Shown here in pieces: positions 1 through 6,246 of a stretch of DNA of 7,477 nucleotides. Every line of letters starts with the position of its first letter. Position 1 is the stretch's first letter. Under the pieces are notes generated by a model. The model ran no database searches. It saw only the letters and a list, made by a program, of their open reading frames with translations, and was not told the DNA's origin. Both the position numbers and the translations under genes were made by a program. Origin of the DNA: Prevotellaceae bacterium (lineage in GTDB: Bacteria > Bacteroidota > Bacteroidia > Bacteroidales > Bacteroidaceae); NCBI GenBank assembly GCA_021204715.1, contig JAJPYW010000201.1:1-7477 (forward strand). The letters are read 5' to 3'.

Positions 1-1
1 A

Positions 2-47
2 CTCAACCTGTCGAATACATTCGACTCGACCTGTCGAATGTATTCGT
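2..47. repeat. Pair of 23-bp direct repeats with palindromic cores
   Basis: Two adjacent 23-nt units (2-24 and 25-47) match at 19 of 23 positions; both contain ACCTGTCGAAT. The core of the first, CGAATACATTCG (12-23), is the exact reverse complement of the core of the second, CGAATGTATTCG (35-46). The pair is therefore both a direct repeat and a 12-bp inverted repeat, and each core is itself a near-palindrome (CGAAT/ATTCG arms around 2 nt). This could be a tandem operator, a hairpin at the end of a gene beyond the left edge, or part of a longer repeat array cut by the window. The sequence does not decide between these. Confidence 0.6.
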
Positions 48-230
48 TAGAATCCGTCGATTGTTAAAAATGGACGGATGCAAAGCGAATCTCAGGATGA
101 CTTGACAATATGCCACTGCAATGCACAAAACGCTTTCTTTCCGTCAAAAACGGCTGTTTTTGCCCGGGTGGAAAAGGAATAAGAAGGGGGATAAAATATC
201 AAGACATGAAGGCGGGAACGGGGTGGAACG
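48..230. other. Non-coding stretch, no gene seen
   Basis: No open frame here shows protein-like composition or a plausible start context. A short hairpin is possible: CAAAAAC (145-151) and GTTTTTG (156-162) around a 4-nt loop, but neither strand follows it with a clear T-run. The stretch at about 167-199 (GAAAAGGAATAAG and GGGGGATAAAA) resembles the tail of the 45-bp tandem unit to its right and may be a decayed copy. Confidence 0.5.
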
Positions 231-236
231 GGCGGG
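214..236 (+). other. G-quadruplex-type motif
   Basis: Four G-runs lie close together on the plus strand: GGG 214-216, GGGG 220-223, GGG 230-232 and GGG 234-236. The loops are 3, 6 and 1 nt. This fits the usual four-run pattern with loops of 1-7 nt. It overlaps the first bases of the tandem repeat block. Folding in the cell is not shown. Confidence 0.5.
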
Positions 237-404
237 AGTTTCGGCAGGTAAAAACAAACTGAAAAAGGGATAAAAGCCGGCTGTTTCAGCAAGTAAGAAC
301 AGTATGAAAAAGGAATAAAAGCCGGGAGTTTCAGCAAGTAAAAACAAACTGAAAAAGGAAAATAAAGCCGGCTCTTTCAGCAAGCAAAAACAGTCTGAAA
401 AGGC
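231..404. repeat. Four tandem copies of a 45-46 bp unit
   Basis: Units run 231-275, 276-320, 321-366 and 367 to about 404; the last is shortened. Each begins near GCCGG, continues with TTTC(A/G)GCAAG and an A-rich stretch, and reaches a TGAAAAAGG segment before ATAAAA. Units 3 and 4 carry TTTCAG and CTGAAA about 14 nt apart, so each can form a small hairpin; units 1 and 2 carry decayed versions. Units 2 and 4 share GCCGGCT while 1 and 3 share CGGGAGT, so the block may have grown by doubling an A-B pair. It ends about 10 bp from the stop codon of the ABC ATPase. Its role is unknown: 3' end structure, a protein-binding array, or neutral repeat expansion. Confidence 0.85.
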
Positions 405-413
405 CTCATCATC

Positions 414-1463
414 TTACGCTTTCAGCACCTCGCGCACCAACGCGAGCATTTCCCCGATATCGGCCGCGCGCTTGGTTGTTCCACCGGGAAGGCGAAGCAG
501 GAACGCCCCCGCCCCGCTTGAAGCGCCGGCATCGACGCAACAATCCGCCTCGATGTCGCGCCCCGCCAAGATGCCGTTGCGCCTGAGCGCCTTGCACGCC
601 ATGGCATACCGCACCCCTTCTCCTATTAATTTGACGCGGGCCTTGCACGTGGCCGACACACGGAAAAGTCCCGCTTCGGTGTCGAACTCGATGCCTTTGC
701 GGGCGAAGAAACGGCCTAACGCGCCCGATAGCGAAAGGTCTTCGGGGGTACCCACGGTAACGCCTTGGGTGGCACTCATCAACCACAGCTTGTCGGCTAT
801 CTGCAGGGCCAATTCCAAGTCGTGCGTGGACAGGAAAATGGTCTTGCCGGCCTGCCGGCTCAGCCGCAAGAGCAGTTGCATCATCTCCACCTTGCTGGGG
901 TAATCGAGGAAAGCCGTGGGTTCGTCGAGGAAGATAACGGGCGTTTCTTGGGCCAGTGCTTTGGCTATCATCATCTTTTGCCGCTCGCCGTCGCTCAGCG
1001 TGTGTACCATGCGGCGGGCGAGGTGGGAAATGCCCGTCAAGGTCAAAGCGCGGGCTACCACCTCCTTGTCGGCCTTGGAGAGCAACCCCCAGAAACCGGT
1101 GTAGGGACTGCGTCCCAAGCCCACGAGCTCGGTCACGGTCATGTTGCGCAGGTCGCATTTGTCGGTCAGCACCACGCCGAGCACACGGGAGAGCTGCTTG
1201 TCAGAATAGCTTTCTATCTCGCGTCCGAGCAGGTAGATGCGTCCCGACAGCTTGGGCTGGAAGGCGGAGAGCGTGCGCAGCAAGGTAGACTTGCCCACCC
1301 CGTTGGCTCCTAACAAGCAAGTCAGTTCGCCGCCGGCGATGTCGGCGTTGATGCCGCTTGCCACCACTTTCACACTGCCCTTGCCGGGGTAGCCTATGGA
1401 GAGGCGCTCGATGTGTATGGTAGGCTCCTGCAACTTTCTTTTGTTTCCTGTTGACGCTTCCAT
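414..1463 (-). CDS. ABC transporter ATP-binding protein, FecE/BtuD type, with C-terminal extension
   Basis: This 349-residue cytoplasmic ATPase should power import of an iron-siderophore, haem or cobalamin-like ligand through a membrane permease. Visible motifs: Walker A GANGVGKST at 53-60 (starting at G52), signature LSDGERQ at 156-162, Walker B VIFLDEP at 176-182 with D180 and E181, and H-loop STHD with H214. The Q-loop region reads GVVLTDK (96-102) and lacks the usual glutamine. Typical FecE-type ATPases are about 250-270 residues; residues from about 255 on form an extension of some 95 residues that I do not recognise. The ATG at 1463 leaves about 15 residues before the conserved IHIERLSIGYPG strand. 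No permease or binding-protein gene lies beside it, so its partners are elsewhere or beyond the left edge. No TAnnTTTG box was found upstream; it may be read from the GH3 side. The substrate cannot be told from sequence. Confidence 0.9.
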   Translation of the reverse strand: MEASTGNKRKLQEPTIHIERLSIGYPGKGSVKVVASGINADIAGGELTCLLGANGVGKSTLLRTLSAFQPKLSGRIYLLGREIESYSDKQLSRVLGVVLTDKCDLRNMTVTELVGLGRSPYTGFWGLLSKADKEVVARALTLTGISHLARRMVHTLSDGERQKMMIAKALAQETPVIFLDEPTAFLDYPSKVEMMQLLLRLSRQAGKTIFLSTHDLELALQIADKLWLMSATQGVTVGTPEDLSLSGALGRFFARKGIEFDTEAGLFRVSATCKARVKLIGEGVRYAMACKALRRNGILAGRDIEADCCVDAGASSGAGAFLLRLPGGTTKRAADIGEMLALVREVLKA

Positions 1464-1512
1464 TACGGCGTTTCTTTCTTTATTCGTTGATGCCGCATAG
1501 AAGGAGTGTGGT

Positions 1513-1580
1513 GTTGAAAAATTGTGCCATGACCTACTGCTTTAAAGTGGAATCATGGCACAATATTCGGCATTTTCAAC
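1513..1580 (-). terminator. Long inverted repeat, probable terminator of the GH3 gene
   Basis: A perfect 12-bp inverted repeat, ATTGTGCCATGA (1521-1532) and TCATGGCACAAT (1553-1564), encloses a 20-nt loop. Outer arms GTTGAAAA (1513-1520) and TTTTCAAC (1573-1580) also pair, leaving an 8-nt one-sided bulge. Read on the minus strand, it begins about 40-60 nt after the GH3 stop codon, and the 3' arm runs straight into TTTTTC, as an intrinsic terminator should. The plus strand has no T-run after the stem. The stem is only moderately GC-rich, and the site also lies 50 nt upstream of the ABC ATPase start, so an operator or leader structure for that gene is the main alternative. Confidence 0.55.
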
Positions 1581-1621
1581 GAGACGGGCAAATATCTTTG
1601 GAAAGATTTACATTCAGCGCG

Positions 1622-4231
1622 CTATTCCAACGTGACCGCCACTTTCTGCAACGCCCCGTCGTCGGAGCTTCCGCCGTAGAGCAACTCATACTCGCCGGGC
1701 AGCACGTCCATGCTTTCGGTGGCAGGATTGAAGGATTCAAAGGTAGCGGCGGGCAAGAGGAACTCCACGGCCGTCTCTTCACCTGCCGCCAAGGTGACGC
1801 GGCGGAAGGCGCGCAATGACTTCAAGGGGCCTTCGGCGTCGCCCAAGTTGCGCACGTAGACTTGCACTACTTCATCGCCTTGCACGCTGCCGGTGTTCTT
1901 CAAGGGAACGGTCAAGGTCATCTCGTCGCCGGCTTTGAAGTGCCGCTTGTCGGCCGTAGCCTCGCCGTAAGTAAAGGTGGTGTAGCTCAAGCCGAAGCCG
2001 AAGGGGAAGAGGGGCTCGCCCTTGAAATAGCGGTAGGTGCGCCCCGTCATGCGGTAGTCGTCGAAAGCGGGCAGGTCGTCTACCGAAGCGTAGAAGGTGA
2101 CCGGCAGACGCCCGCCGGGGTTGTAGTCGCCGAAGAGCGCGTCGGCCACGGCCGCGCCGCCCTGCTCGCCGCCATACCAAGCTTGCAGTATGGCGTCCAA
2201 ATGGGTGGCTTCCCACGGCATGGCTACCGCGCTGCCCGAACAATTCACGAAGACAACCGGCTTGCCGGTGGCCTTCAGGGCTTGCAACAGCTTCTCCTGT
2301 ACGGCCGGCAGGGAGATGCTCACGCGGTCTCCGCCTTTGAATCCAGCGGCGTCGACGGGCATTTCCTCACCTTCCAACGAGGGAGAGAGTCCGCCCACAA
2401 AGACAATCACGTCGGCATCGGCGGCACGGGCGGCCACCGCTTGGTAGTCTACCTCTTTAAGCAAGCCCATGTCCATGGAGAGGGAGGCGCCTTCATCGGT
2501 ATGGATATAATCGAGCACTACATCGTAAGCCTTGCCTTGCTCCACGTTCACCACGTATGTGTGTTCCCTCGGGGAGTAGTGCTTGAAGTCTTCGGTGCCT
2601 ATCAACTCGCCGTTCACGGTGAGGCTGAAATGGTCGTTGGCCGACACGATGAACGAGATGGTACCCGTCTCTTCGGCGGTATAGACCGACTCGAAGCGGG
2701 CCGAGAAGTCGTGCAAGTCCACGCCCGGCATGAAGGCGGCGTTGCCCCCGTCGTTCCACTTGCCCCAATCGAGCGGGCGGTCGAAATAACCCGAGGCGAC
2801 GGGCGCTCCCTCCATACGGGTATTGTTCCAGAAGGTGCCTTTGAAGCCCGCGTGGTCCTCCATGCGGCACTTGTCATAATAGCTGGTCAGGATCATGTTG
2901 TTCACGTGGTCGCACCCTTTCTCATAGTAGACGCTCCCATCGGGCAACTTGCCGCGGATGCCTTCCAAAATGGTGACCGTCTTGCTTGGATAGCCGTTGT
3001 AGTTGGCCCACATCATCACCGAGTCGTTGGCGTTGGGGCCCAATACGGCCACTTTGATATCCTTGCTTAAAGGCAGCGTGCGCCCGTTGTTGACAAGCAG
3101 CACCATGCTTTCGCGCGCCATCTGCAACGCTTTGGCCACGTGCGCGTCACACTCTACCGACTCGTAAGGGATGGTGGACCAGGGCACGAGCGCGTCGTCG
3201 TCGAACATGCCCAACTGAAAGCGGGCTCGCAGCAGGCGGTAGACCGACGTGTTGATCTGTTCTTCGGTTATCAGCCCTTTTTCCAAAGCTTCGCTCAAGG
3301 CGGCATAGCTGCGTCCGCACTCCAAGTCGGTGCCGGTGATGACGGCCGCGGCCGAGGCGGTGGCGGCGTCGGGATAGGTTTCGTGGTGCCCCGGCATATA
3401 GAGGTCGTCGATGGCGCCGCAGTCTGACACCACGATGTTGTCGTAGTGCCACTCTTCGCGCAGGATGCGGGTGAGCAGGCGGTCGTTCGAGCAGCATGGC
3501 TGTCCTTCGTAGCGCTGGTAGGCACACATCACTTCCTTGACATTGCCTTCTGTAACCAAGGCTTTGAAGGCGGGCAGGTAGGTCTCCCAAAGGTCGCGTG
3601 CCGGCAGGTTCTCCACATCGAAACGGTGGCGGTCGGGCTCGGGGCCGCTGTGCACGGCATAGTGCTTGGCGCAGGCATGGGCCTTGTCATACTTCCCCGT
3701 GCCGTCGCCTTGCAAGCCTTTCACCACGGCCACGCCCATCGTGGCCGTGAGGTAAGGATCTTCACCGTAGGTCTCCATGCCGCGTCCCCAACGGGGGTCA
3801 CGGAAAATGTTGATGTTGGGTGTCCAGAAGGTCAGGCCGTGGTACCAATCGGAGGCTCCGTTGTGGCGGGTGGCAAAGTATTTGGCCCGGGCTTCATCGG
3901 AAACGATGGAGAAGGTCTCATGCAATGCTTTGTCGTCGAAAGTGGCCGCCATGCCTATGGCTTGCGGGAACACAGTGGCCTTGCCGGCGCGTGCCACGCC
4001 GTGCAAGGCTTCGTTCCACCAGTTGTAAGCGGGAATGTCCAAGCGCTCTATGGCGGGGGATTCATTCGTCATCTGGCTGATTTTCTCTTCCAAGGTCATG
4101 CGGCCAAGCAAGTCCCATGCCCGCTCCGAAGCAGAGAGGTTGTGGTCTTTGTAGGGTTCGTTTTGCGCTTCGGCCGTCAGGAGGGCGGCGGCAAGCAAGC
4201 TGAAGAATAATAAGGCTCTTTTCGTTACCAT
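1622..4231 (-). CDS. Secreted glycoside hydrolase family 3 (beta-glucosidase/beta-xylosidase type) with PA14 insert
   Basis: This 869-residue enzyme should remove sugar residues from the non-reducing ends of beta-linked plant or dietary glycans in the periplasm. Residues 1-22 look like a signal peptide (MVTKR, a leucine/alanine core, cut after AEA before Q23). The N-terminal GH3 barrel spans roughly 30-345, with NIFRDPRWGRGMETYGEDPY (141-160), the KH pair at 189-190 and the nucleophile D270 in VVSDCGAIDD. The second GH3 domain is interrupted at about 463-590 by a PA14-like module (GTFWN, later TGTISFIVSANDHFSL). SLEGEE (618-623) probably supplies the acid/base, E620 most likely. A fibronectin III-like domain closes the protein (about 765-865). 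The frame is open 80 codons further upstream, but ATG 4231 is chosen because the signal peptide starts there and a -7 box lies 94 nt before it. VSDCGAI favours a xylosidase-like subgroup; the exact substrate is not decided. No SusC/SusD genes are in view. Confidence 0.93.
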   Translation of the reverse strand: MVTKRALLFFSLLAAALLTAEAQNEPYKDHNLSASERAWDLLGRMTLEEKISQMTNESPAIERLDIPAYNWWNEALHGVARAGKATVFPQAIGMAATFDDKALHETFSIVSDEARAKYFATRHNGASDWYHGLTFWTPNINIFRDPRWGRGMETYGEDPYLTATMGVAVVKGLQGDGTGKYDKAHACAKHYAVHSGPEPDRHRFDVENLPARDLWETYLPAFKALVTEGNVKEVMCAYQRYEGQPCCSNDRLLTRILREEWHYDNIVVSDCGAIDDLYMPGHHETYPDAATASAAAVITGTDLECGRSYAALSEALEKGLITEEQINTSVYRLLRARFQLGMFDDDALVPWSTIPYESVECDAHVAKALQMARESMVLLVNNGRTLPLSKDIKVAVLGPNANDSVMMWANYNGYPSKTVTILEGIRGKLPDGSVYYEKGCDHVNNMILTSYYDKCRMEDHAGFKGTFWNNTRMEGAPVASGYFDRPLDWGKWNDGGNAAFMPGVDLHDFSARFESVYTAEETGTISFIVSANDHFSLTVNGELIGTEDFKHYSPREHTYVVNVEQGKAYDVVLDYIHTDEGASLSMDMGLLKEVDYQAVAARAADADVIVFVGGLSPSLEGEEMPVDAAGFKGGDRVSISLPAVQEKLLQALKATGKPVVFVNCSGSAVAMPWEATHLDAILQAWYGGEQGGAAVADALFGDYNPGGRLPVTFYASVDDLPAFDDYRMTGRTYRYFKGEPLFPFGFGLSYTTFTYGEATADKRHFKAGDEMTLTVPLKNTGSVQGDEVVQVYVRNLGDAEGPLKSLRAFRRVTLAAGEETAVEFLLPAATFESFNPATESMDVLPGEYELLYGGSSDDGALQKVAVTLE

Positions 4232-4618
4232 AAGTATTGTTTTTTTATTGTGTAATTGCCGTGGGTTGTTGAAATGGTTGCAATGGGTTATTAATGATGA
4301 CCGCACCTTTCTTCTTGAACTTTGCAAAGATATAAAAATATCCCAAGTTACCCTATCTTGTGCACGCGACAATAAGCCGCGGCCGGTGCTGACAAACGGC
4401 TCCCGGCGCACTTCCTTGGCTGTAAACGCTTGCCGCCGCAAGCTGTCCAAGTGGGTGCCGGGCATGCGCAATGGTTTGATAATTACGACTTAGCATCCGT
4501 ATAACAAGTGGCTGTAACATGGGTGGAAGCACAGCGGCGCATCTGCCGGCATATACCCGCCTTTCCCCTGTTTTTGTATCCTGATAAAAGAAAGTGGTTA
4601 CATCGTCCGGCTTCTAAT
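4232..4618. other. 387-bp intergenic region, GC-rich in its right half
   Basis: Left part (4232-4324) is the A/T-rich leader of the GH3 gene. The part from about 4370 to 4560 is as GC-rich as coding DNA, yet I recognise no protein in any frame. It contains a 6-bp hairpin, GCTTGC (4428-4433) and GCAAGC (4438-4443), around CGCC. No clear T-tailed terminator follows the Nudix stop at 4619. A decayed gene or an unrecognised RNA is possible but unsupported. Confidence 0.5.
4325..4332 (-). promoter_or_regulatory. Bacteroidetes -7 box TATCTTTG of the GH3 gene
   Basis: On the minus strand TATCTTTG matches the Bacteroidetes sigma-factor -7 consensus TAnnTTTG exactly. It lies 93 nt before the chosen ATG, which implies a leader of about 85-90 nt. 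No good TTTG-type -33 element is seen 19-21 nt upstream, so the promoter may be weak or activator-dependent. The perfect 10-bp palindrome CTTTGCAAAG (4320-4329) overlaps the box. Confidence 0.55.
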
Positions 4619-5167
4619 TCATAAAAGGAGACGCGCGTCTGAAACGGCTTCATGAATCTGCCGCAACGCCTCGGCCGTGAACTCACGGAACAACGGCCAG
4701 GAACCGTCGGGCTGCAAGCGGAAACGTTCGAGCAACCTTTCTATGGCTTTGTGCAGCACAAGTTCATGGTCGAAAGCCAAGGGCGGAATCGCGTCCAAAG
4801 CAAACCACCCGGCGCGGGCAGCGTCGTCGCCGCCCTGTACCGTCTGCAACTTTACCAAGGCAAGGTGGGCAATGGAGATGACACGCTCGCGCGGGTCGCG
4901 GTCAGGATTGGTACAGACGTAGAACTGCTCCACGTAGGAAGGCGTCAAGCCGGTCTCCTCTTGCAATTCCCGCTTGGCGCCCGCTTCGGCGGTCTCGTCC
5001 ATATTGAGGAAACCGCCCGGGAAGGCCCAACGGCCTTTGTAAGGCTCCCTGCCCCGCTCGATGAGCAATATATACAGTTTGCGGCCGTCGAAGCCGAAAA
5101 CGACACAGTCGGTGGCTACCGCAGGATGCGGATACTTGTAACAATACTTTTTTTCTTCTGCGCCCAT
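4619..5167 (-). CDS. Nudix hydrolase
   Basis: This 182-residue cytoplasmic enzyme should hydrolyse a nucleoside diphosphate linked to another moiety, using divalent metal ions. The Nudix box is complete: G52, five residues, E58, seven residues, then RELQEETGL at 66-74, with the metal-binding glutamates E67, E70 and E71. The upstream stretch HPAVATDCVVFGFDGRKLYILLIERG (14-39, broken here by eye into HPAVATD and LLIERG) and KGRWAFPGG (44-52) resemble ADP-ribose pyrophosphatase-like members and the Nudix half of NrtR-type regulators. The C-terminal 40 residues are mostly helical-looking, and no convincing winged-helix regulator domain can be claimed. ATG 5167 lies 7 nt after the stop of the 99-residue gene, so the two are probably co-transcribed and translationally coupled. 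Substrate (ADP-ribose, NADH or a damaged nucleotide) is not determined. Confidence 0.92.
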   Translation of the reverse strand: MGAEEKKYCYKYPHPAVATDCVVFGFDGRKLYILLIERGREPYKGRWAFPGGFLNMDETAEAGAKRELQEETGLTPSYVEQFYVCTNPDRDPRERVISIAHLALVKLQTVQGGDDAARAGWFALDAIPPLAFDHELVLHKAIERLLERFRLQPDGSWPLFREFTAEALRQIHEAVSDARLLL

Positions 5168-5174
5168 AGTGATT

Positions 5175-5474
5175 TCAATCTATATATTCAATTTCCATTT
5201 CATCGCTTACCACGTAATCCTCCTGCCCGGCCACATACACAATGGCGAGGCCTTTATAAGCGGCAGGTACTTTCAAACGGTCAATCCAGCTCCATTTAGG
5301 AGGGCCGAAGTCGAAGGAACTGCCCGAGAGGATGAGCTGGTTGCCCACGTAGTCGAACTCATAAAAGCCGCCGCCGTAGCATGCCTCGCCTGCCCGGAGC
5401 AGGTCCTTGTGCATCCTTACCATGCCCAAACGCAGATAGCCTCTGTTGGTGAGTATGAATTTCGGTTGTTCCAT
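5175..5474 (-). CDS. Small protein of unknown function (99 aa)
   Basis: I do not recognise this family with certainty. The 99-residue product has no signal peptide or membrane segment and looks like a compact cytoplasmic, beta-rich domain: ILTNRGYLRLG near the start, GGGFYEFD (34-41), NQLILSGSSFDFGPPKW (45-61) and an acidic C-terminus ending EMEIEYID. It is real rather than a chance frame: composition is protein-like, it fills the gap between two clear genes on the same strand, and its TGA stop (5175-5177) is 7 nt from the Nudix start. The ATG at 5474 is 79 nt after the rnhB stop and no -7 box is visible there, so it is probably read from upstream. No function is proposed; linkage to rnhB and the Nudix gene is the only clue. 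Confidence 0.8.
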   Translation of the reverse strand: MEQPKFILTNRGYLRLGMVRMHKDLLRAGEACYGGGFYEFDYVGNQLILSGSSFDFGPPKWSWIDRLKVPAAYKGLAIVYVAGQEDYVVSDEMEIEYID

Positions 5475-5553
5475 CTTTCTTGTTGTTCTTTTGTCTTATC
5501 CTCTTTCTATATCCACCCGGGAATGGACTTCGATAGTTCTATTATGTATTCAT

Positions 5554-6162
5554 TTAAAAATCGAGCGACAGTTGCGTCTCGCGCGTGCCCAGCAGGTTGA
5601 AGGTCATGCGGTGGCAGGGCGTCGTGCCATAGCGGGCTATGGCCGCGCGGTGCTCCTTGGTGGGATACCCTTTGTTGCGGTCCCAGCCATACTGCGGATA
5701 GACTTGGTGCAACCCGTCCATATAGTCGTCACGGTAAGTCTTGGCCAATATGGACGCCGCGGCGATAGCGAGGTATTTCCCGTCGCCCTTCACCACCGTG
5801 TGGTAAGGTATGCCATGGTAAGGCTTGAAGCGGTTGCCGTCAACAATCAGGTGCTGCGGACGCACCTTCAGCCCGTCCAACGCCCTGTGCATGGCAAGGA
5901 TGGAAGCGTTCAAGATGTTTATCCGGTCTATCTCCTCGGGGGAGACGACGCCCACCGCCCAAGCCAACGCTTCGCGCTCAATCACCCCGCGCAACCCGTA
6001 CCGCTGCCCTGCCGTGAGCTGTTTGGAATCGTTCAACGCCTCGTTGCGGAACGTCTTGGGCAGCACCACCGCCGCCGCATAGACAGCGCCCGCCAAGCAT
6101 CCGCGCCCAGCCTCGTCGCACCCGGCTTCCACCAACTGACTGTCCATATATGGCAACAACAT
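5554..6162 (-). CDS. rnhB: Ribonuclease HII
   Basis: The 202-residue enzyme cleaves the RNA strand of RNA-DNA hybrids and nicks DNA at single embedded ribonucleotides, starting ribonucleotide excision repair in the cytoplasm. The catalytic set is present: D16 and E17 in CDEAGRG, D108 in IVDGN and D127 in VKGDGKY. The GRG motif at 19-21 and Y166 in KGYPTKEH, both used to recognise the RNA-DNA junction in this family, are conserved, as is [12 protein letters not shown] (134-145). Length is normal for the short bacterial form. ATG 6162 is followed by a second ATG five codons later, and either could be used. The protein ends in QLSLDF (197-202), which resembles the bacterial beta-clamp-binding peptide. 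It heads the probable unit with the small protein and the Nudix gene. No exact -7 box is seen upstream. Confidence 0.96.
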   Translation of the reverse strand: MLLPYMDSQLVEAGCDEAGRGCLAGAVYAAAVVLPKTFRNEALNDSKQLTAGQRYGLRGVIEREALAWAVGVVSPEEIDRINILNASILAMHRALDGLKVRPQHLIVDGNRFKPYHGIPYHTVVKGDGKYLAIAAASILAKTYRDDYMDGLHQVYPQYGWDRNKGYPTKEHRAAIARYGTTPCHRMTFNLLGTRETQLSLDF

Positions 6163-6246
6163 AAGCTATTTCTATCTATTAGTATAATCTCATAAATTAC
6201 TCCCTGTCCAAGCGATGATTATTGGATGAGTTCGCTTCAGTTATCT

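Noticed and set aside
145..162. CAAAAAC/GTTTTTG hairpin as a terminator
   Set aside because: Stem is only 7 bp and A/T-rich, no T-run follows it on either strand, and no gene ends beside it.
144..383. 79-residue hydrophobic frame with a 15-residue repeat (LLAETxGFYxFFxLF)
   Set aside because: It is the translation of the 45-bp tandem repeat, starts at TTG, and a second frame stays open through the same repeats. One unit is 46 bp, so the frame is not maintained across the block.
231..404. Possible CRISPR array
   Set aside because: Units are contiguous 45-46 bp tandem copies without distinct spacers, and no cas gene is present.
409..1158. 249-residue minus-strand frame overlapping the ABC ATPase
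   Set aside because: Out-of-frame shadow on the same strand, very rich in arginine and glycine, with no domain.
1862..3070. 402-residue plus-strand open frame
   Set aside because: Lies wholly antisense to the GH3 gene; composition (many G, H, V, A) is the reverse reading of its codons, and no family is recognisable.
3446..4210. 254-residue plus-strand open frame
   Set aside because: Antisense to the start of the GH3 gene, which has clear catalytic motifs; long antisense frames are expected in GC-rich coding DNA.
4232..4471. 80-codon N-terminal extension of the GH3 gene
   Set aside because: A signal peptide begins at ATG 4231, a promoter box lies inside the extension at 4325-4332, and the extra residues look like untranslated DNA.
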